Part shown: positions 60,387 through 64,000 of the stretch, piece after piece | Layout of the letters: each line of letters begins with the position of its first letter | Numbering within the stretch: position 1 is the first letter of the stretch | DNA from: VXNJ01 sp009840625 | GTDB taxonomy: Bacteria; Chloroflexota; UBA11872; VXNJ01 | Assembly (NCBI GenBank): GCA_965207915.1 | Contig: OZ242304.1 | Span: forward strand, 1,798,001-1,862,000 | DNA length: 64,000 nt | Direction: 5' to 3' | Made by a program: the position numbers and the translations under genes | The notes under the pieces: model-generated | Told to the model about the DNA's origin: nothing | Seen by the model: the letters and a program-made list of their open reading frames with translations, nothing else | The model's database searches: none

Positions 60387-61205
60387 CTATCTGGCTACGT
60401 AGACGGGCTGCTCTATCGGTAGATCGTTCTGGCGCGACCACTCGTGCCAGGAACCAAAGTAATTGCGGAAGTTACCGTACCCGGCCATGCGCAGGCCGAT
60501 GTAGCCGCACGCCGAACGCGCCCCGCCGTTGCAGTAAACGACGACTTCCTTCTCGGAGCTAATCTCGCGCTGGGCCAGTTCGGCGGCTATCTCGCGTTCG
60601 TTGCGCATCTGACCGTCGGCGCCGACCAGCATTTCCCAGTTCATCCAGACCGCTCCCGGAATGTGTCCGTGACGAGGGTTTTCGCGGGCGTCGGATCCGT
60701 CGAATTCTTCTATGGTGCGCATATCGATGATCTGGAAGTCAGGATCCCCAAGTCGCTCCCGGATGTAATCGGCGGTTGCCAGGATCTGGGGGCGCGGACT
60801 CGGGGACAGGTTGCCGCCTCCGGGGGGCCGGTTGACCTCAACCTGGATGGAGCCGCCGAAATCGAGCCAATTGCGATAGCCGCCGTCGAGGATCTGGGCC
60901 GGCGCGTGGCCCAGGTAATCGAGCATCCAGTAGGCGCGACAGACCGCCCAGCCGGTGAAATTCTGGTAGAGGACGACCGTCGAGTCGTTGTCGACTCCGG
61001 CCGAGCGGAACATGTCGACCAGATAGCGGGTCGCCTCTATGCGCTGGTCCTCGGTCCGGATGATCGGGTGGTAGCTGCTAACGTCGATGTTCAGCGCTCC
61101 CACGACATGGCCGGCTTCGTATTCAGCCGGGCTGCGCAGGTCCAGGATCACGAGCTTGCGATCGTTTTCCATCCAGGAATTTAGTTCATGCGGTTGACAT
61201 AACAT
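60387..61205 (-). CDS. Two-domain rhodanese (thiosulfate/mercaptopyruvate sulfurtransferase)
   Basis: A 272-residue protein with two rhodanese domains. The first (about residues 1-125) has LVILDLRSPAEYEAGHVVGA but YQNFTG at the active-site loop, so no catalytic Cys. The second has HIPGAVWMNW and the loop VVYCNGGARSACGY, with Cys as nucleophile. ATG 61205 starts at the domain boundary; the longer frame upstream lies antisense to the HAD gene. Typical role is sulfur transfer or sulfide/cyanide handling. Confidence 0.9.
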   Translation of the reverse strand: MLCQPHELNSWMENDRKLVILDLRSPAEYEAGHVVGALNIDVSSYHPIIRTEDQRIEATRYLVDMFRSAGVDNDSTVVLYQNFTGWAVCRAYWMLDYLGHAPAQILDGGYRNWLDFGGSIQVEVNRPPGGGNLSPSPRPQILATADYIRERLGDPDFQIIDMRTIEEFDGSDARENPRHGHIPGAVWMNWEMLVGADGQMRNEREIAAELAQREISSEKEVVVYCNGGARSACGYIGLRMAGYGNFRNYFGSWHEWSRQNDLPIEQPVYVAR

Positions 61206-61282
61206 CGCGGATTGGCGCACCTGAGCGAGTGGTTCGGCGCAAGATTGTAAGAGTGGGCAACGACAGATCGGGTGGACAACCG

Positions 61283-61990
61283 ATGACCCAGCCTGCGGGA
61301 ACCGCGCGGCCGGTGGCAGTCTGCTTTGACGGGTTCGGGACACTGTTCCGGCTCGGCGACGGCGATCCTGCGCGCACCGTGTGCGACCGCCTGCGCGGGC
61401 TGGGGTACCGCGGCGGCGTGGCGGCGGTGGCGGCCGGACTGCGCGCCGAGTTTTCCTACTACCGATCGCACCACAAGTACGTAGGCGACGCCGGCCAGCT
61501 GGCTGACCTGCAGCGGCGCTGCGGGCAGATCGTTCTGGATGCACTCGGCGACGAGGCGGCCGGGATGTCCCCGCTGGAGGTGGGCCGGGCGATCGCGGCC
61601 AGCTTCCCGCCGCGACTCTATCCGGAGACCCGCGGCGCATTGGAGCGCGCCCGCCGCGCCGGCTTGGTCACCGGAGTGCTGTCCAACTACTCATTCCTGC
61701 TGGAAGCAACACTGCGCGAGCTGGAAGTCGATGAACTCTTTGATTTCAAGGTGGTGTCGGGCCTGGAGGGCGTCGCCAAACCGGATCCGCAGATCTTTGC
61801 CCTCGCCCGGAGGCGAGCCGGCGTCGGAGATGGCCCGATCGCTCACATCGGCGATTCGCACCCCGAGGACTACTTGGGTGCCGAGGGGGCCGGATTCCGG
61901 GCGGTGCTGCTCGACCGTTCGGGCTCGGAACCGCCGCCGGCGACGGCGACGGCCACGGACTTAAACGGCGCCCTGGACCTTTTCCTCTAG
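61283..61990 (+). CDS. HAD-family hydrolase
   Basis: A 235-residue haloacid dehalogenase-type hydrolase: motif I CFDGFGTLFRL with nucleophile Asp, motif II VLSNYS, motif III Lys in GVAKPDPQIF and motif IV IGDSHPEDYLGA. A helical cap domain spans about residues 25-100. ATG 61283 is preferred (GGGTGGA upstream); the frame can extend to GTG 61253 or 61229. The stop overlaps the convergent ribH stop by 4 bases. A phosphatase of a riboflavin intermediate is possible from location only. Confidence 0.85.
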   Translation: MTQPAGTARPVAVCFDGFGTLFRLGDGDPARTVCDRLRGLGYRGGVAAVAAGLRAEFSYYRSHHKYVGDAGQLADLQRRCGQIVLDALGDEAAGMSPLEVGRAIAASFPPRLYPETRGALERARRAGLVTGVLSNYSFLLEATLRELEVDELFDFKVVSGLEGVAKPDPQIFALARRRAGVGDGPIAHIGDSHPEDYLGAEGAGFRAVLLDRSGSEPPPATATATDLNGALDLFL

Positions 61991-62466
61991 TGGTCCCAGC
62001 CGTGGCCGGTGAAGTGGTCTTCGGAACCGGCGTTTAGCGTCTTGATCATCATCAGGGCGGCCTTGGCGGCCTCGAATCCGCGATTGGTCTCGTCGTCGTG
62101 GGTGCGGTCGATCGCCTGCTGTTCGTTGTCCAGGGTCAAGACCCCGAATATCACCGGCACGCCGGTGTCGAGCCCCGCCTGCATGATCCCGCGCGAACAC
62201 TCGGCGGCGACGTAATCGAAGTGCGGCGTGTCGGATCGGATGATGCAGCCCAGGCAGATCACCGCCGCGTAGGCGCGGCTGGCGGCCAGCTTCTTGGCCA
62301 GCAGCGGCAGCTCAAACGAACCCGGTGCGCGGAAGACCTCGACCTCGACCAGTGAGAATCCCGGATCGCCGTCGCCCAGGCCGGCGCGCACGCCGGCCAG
62401 CAGTTTGTCGGTGTAGCGGCGGTGGTAGTCGGTTACCGCAACGGCGATCTTGCCGCGCAGGGCCAT
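61987..62466 (-). CDS. ribH: 6,7-dimethyl-8-ribityllumazine synthase
   Basis: The penultimate riboflavin enzyme. The 159 residues show IAVAVTDYHRRYTDKLL, RAPGSFELPLLAKKL, ICLGCIIRSDTPHFDYVA and FGVLTLDNEQQAIDR, all lumazine-synthase hallmarks. ATG 62466 lies 1 base after the ribBA stop. Last gene of the rib operon. Confidence 0.95.
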   Translation of the reverse strand: MALRGKIAVAVTDYHRRYTDKLLAGVRAGLGDGDPGFSLVEVEVFRAPGSFELPLLAKKLAASRAYAAVICLGCIIRSDTPHFDYVAAECSRGIMQAGLDTGVPVIFGVLTLDNEQQAIDRTHDDETNRGFEAAKAALMMIKTLNAGSEDHFTGHGWDH

Positions 62467-62467
62467 T

Positions 62468-63673
62468 TCAGTCCCGCTCGGCCAATTCGAGGTCGTGCCC
62501 CATGCGGTCGCGCTTGGTCGCCATGTAGTGGGCGTTGTGTTCATTTGGCTCGATTTGCAGCGGCACCTGCTCGACTATCTCCAGTCCGTAGCCAGAAATT
62601 TCGACGCGTTTGCGGGGATTGTTGGTGAGCAGCCGCAGCTTAGTGACGCCCAGTTCGCCCAGGATCTGCGCGCCGATCCCGTAATCGCGTTCGTCGGGCA
62701 GAAAGCCGAGCGCGATGTTGGCGTCGACGGTGTCCAGACCCTCCTGCTGCTGCAGCGCGTAGGCCCGCAGTTTGTTGGCCAGACCTATTCCACGGCCCTC
62801 CTGGCGCATGTAGAGGATCACGCCCCGCCCCTCGGACGCCACCCGCTGCAAGGCGGTTCTCAGTTGCGGTCCGCAATCGCAGCGCATCGACCCGAAGACG
62901 TCGCCGGTCAGGCATTCATCATGCACCCTGACCAGAGTCGGCTCGCCCGGCTCGATCTGGCCGATCACCAGAGCGACGTGGTCGTCTCCAGTTACCGAGT
63001 CGCGAAACGCGGTCGCGGTGAATTCGCCCCAGGGAGTCGGGATCTGGGCCGAGGCCAGCCGTTCGATCAGCTTTTCGGACTTGCGCCGGTGGGCGATCAG
63101 GTCGGTGGTCGACAGCGTTTTCCAGCCCCTGGCGGAGGCCAGCTCCGCAGCCGCGTTGGCGCCCAGCGGATCGCCCTCGTCATTTAGCAGGCGACCGAAC
63201 AGGACGGCGGGCTCGATGCCGGCCAGGACGGCCAGATCAGTTGCCGCTTCGGTAACGCCCGGTCGGCGCAGCACGCCGCCGTCAAATGCCCGCAGGGGCC
63301 TGATCAAACCGGGTCTTTTTAATTGCTGCGGCCTCGTCTCGGTCGATCCGAGGGCGCGGATGGTGGCCGCCTGGCCGGTGACCGAGTAGGAATCGGGGCC
63401 GATCAGGTCTACCGTCTCGCAGAATGCCGGGCTGGCCAGCATGCCGGCCGCCGGCGTGTGCTCCTGGGCGATGCCCAGCCGGGCCAGCGTTCCAGCAGTC
63501 ATGGCCACGAAGGCGCCGCCGGAGATGCGCATGAGTTCGAGCAGCACCGCGGTGGTCACCGCGGCCGCCGGGATGGTGAGGGTGGCCACGAAATCGCCCC
63601 TGCCGGCGCTGTTGATTACGACCGGCTCGCCGGACGCGAAGCTCTCGGCAGCGGCCGACACCTGTCCGTTCAT
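62468..63673 (-). CDS. RibBA-type protein: GTP cyclohydrolase II with degenerate RibB half
   Basis: A 401-residue two-domain protein. The C-terminal GTP cyclohydrolase II (from about residue 200) is intact: MRCDCGPQLRTALQ supplies zinc-binding Cys residues, MRQEGRGIGLANKLRAYALQ the GTP site and DYGIGAQILGELGV the rest. The N-terminal half has the RibB fold order but not its catalytic residues: the DDEDREN segment is replaced by INSAGRGDFVATL, and the HTEA His is Val in RRPGVTEAATDLAVLAG. So DHBP synthase activity is unlikely. ATG 63673 overlaps the ribE stop. Confidence 0.85.
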   Translation of the reverse strand: MNGQVSAAAESFASGEPVVINSAGRGDFVATLTIPAAAVTTAVLLELMRISGGAFVAMTAGTLARLGIAQEHTPAAGMLASPAFCETVDLIGPDSYSVTGQAATIRALGSTETRPQQLKRPGLIRPLRAFDGGVLRRPGVTEAATDLAVLAGIEPAVLFGRLLNDEGDPLGANAAAELASARGWKTLSTTDLIAHRRKSEKLIERLASAQIPTPWGEFTATAFRDSVTGDDHVALVIGQIEPGEPTLVRVHDECLTGDVFGSMRCDCGPQLRTALQRVASEGRGVILYMRQEGRGIGLANKLRAYALQQQEGLDTVDANIALGFLPDERDYGIGAQILGELGVTKLRLLTNNPRKRVEISGYGLEIVEQVPLQIEPNEHNAHYMATKRDRMGHDLELAERD

Positions 63674-64000
63674 AGACCGGTTGCGGTGGGTTCGGCCAGC
63701 GCGACCACGTACTTTGCCAGCACGTCCGTCTCCAGATTGCAATTTGTTCCCAGGGTCAATTCACCGAGGGTCGTTACCGACCGCGTATGCGGTATCAAAG
63801 CGACCTTGAACCAGTCCGGGCCGGTTTCGACCACGGTCAGGCTCACTCCGTCCACTGCCACGTAACCCTTCTCCACGATCTGCTTGCGGTATTGCGGTGG
63901 GTGCGAAAAGGTTATAAGTTGCGACTCCCCGTCGGGGTCGATTGCCCGGACCGTGGCAGTGCAATCCACATGCGCCTGGACGAAATGCCCGCCAAGGCGG
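63670..64000 (-). CDS. ribE: Riboflavin synthase alpha chain, 5' part outside window
   Basis: The visible 110 codons start with the frame entering at the window edge; GHFVQAHVDCTATV matches the GHFVQGHVDG motif of riboflavin synthase, and VAVDGVSLTVVETG plus LIPHTRSVTTLGEL match the second half. It ends TGA 63670-63672, overlapping the ribBA start by 4 bases. The N-terminal half lies beyond the right edge. Confidence 0.9.
   Translation of the reverse strand, partial: RLGGHFVQAHVDCTATVRAIDPDGESQLITFSHPPQYRKQIVEKGYVAVDGVSLTVVETGPDWFKVALIPHTRSVTTLGELTLGTNCNLETDVLAKYVVALAEPTATGL

Noticed and set aside
1..64000. tRNA, rRNA or CRISPR arrays
   Set aside because: GGTTCGA-like strings seen (for example within alaS and the M24 peptidase gene) lack cloverleaf arms, and no regularly spaced repeats were found.

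Overview
The window is GC-rich and gene-dense, with many overlapping ATGA-type junctions and frequent TTG/GTG starts. It looks like chromosome from a member of the Chloroflexota, possibly a Dehalococcoidia/SAR202-like lineage. The clues are the sugar-binding lipoprotein with a long Val/Glu-rich linker behind a Tat signal, the alaS - baseplate-J-like protein - ruvX - mltG - pepP - efp order, the pdxS/pdxT - Ycf45/SpoIIIAA-like ATPase - tmk - darA operon, and c-di-AMP genes. The phylum call rests on these features and not on a marker-gene tree. No tRNA, rRNA or CRISPR array was recognised.

Layout. 1-4201 (minus): a tandem-AAA ATPase and a VWA protein that runs off the left edge. 4417-5040 (plus): lexA. 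5324-11343 (minus): a seven-gene operon, lysC - bifunctional nuclease - pdxS - pdxT - Ycf45/SpoIIIAA-like ATPase - tmk - darA. 11425-20283: a DtxR-type regulator, two ABC-2 export systems, a membrane-fused spermidine-synthase-like protein, gamma-glutamyltransferase and a nucleoside hydrolase. 20317-21447 (minus): dnaN. 21564-26096 (plus): an ANTAR response regulator, a YfhO-like membrane protein and a glycosyltransferase. 26142-29337 (minus): argF - cdaA - cdaR. 29622-30770: a lone IS605-type tnpB. 30823-39254 (plus): a housekeeping run from alaS to efp and a BCCP-like protein. 39271-41512 (minus): secD-secF. 41626-43175: a phosphoribosyltransferase and a beta-propeller protein.

43172-51230 (minus) is a polysaccharide assembly operon (two GT4 glycosyltransferases, a polyprenyl-phosphate sugar transferase, a Wzz-like chain-length protein and a BY-kinase-like protein without a P-loop). 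It is split by two adjacent plus-strand IS110-family insertions at about 44430-47410. 51333-59798 (minus) is a sugar ABC importer in the order binding protein - permease - permease - ATPase. It is split by an opposite-strand, visibly less GC-rich two-gene cassette at 52727-56271: a RecQ-like helicase fused to a phosphoribosyltransferase, and a DprA-like protein with a duplicated C-terminal domain. The right end carries a tyrosine phosphatase, a two-domain rhodanese, a HAD hydrolase and a riboflavin operon (ribE partial - ribBA - ribH).

The RecQ-PRTase/DprA cassette is the best candidate for an under-described system. It has translationally coupled DNA-handling genes, a different base composition from its surroundings, and a position inside an otherwise intact transporter operon. 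Other points of interest are a c-di-AMP circuit whose cyclase has DLA in place of the DGA motif, enzymes that kept their fold but lost signature residues (the RibB half of RibBA, the BCCP-like protein, the BY-kinase), a triple GTTC repeat upstream of lexA, a palindrome upstream of the DtxR-type gene, and structured RNA candidates beside the IS110 and TnpB genes.
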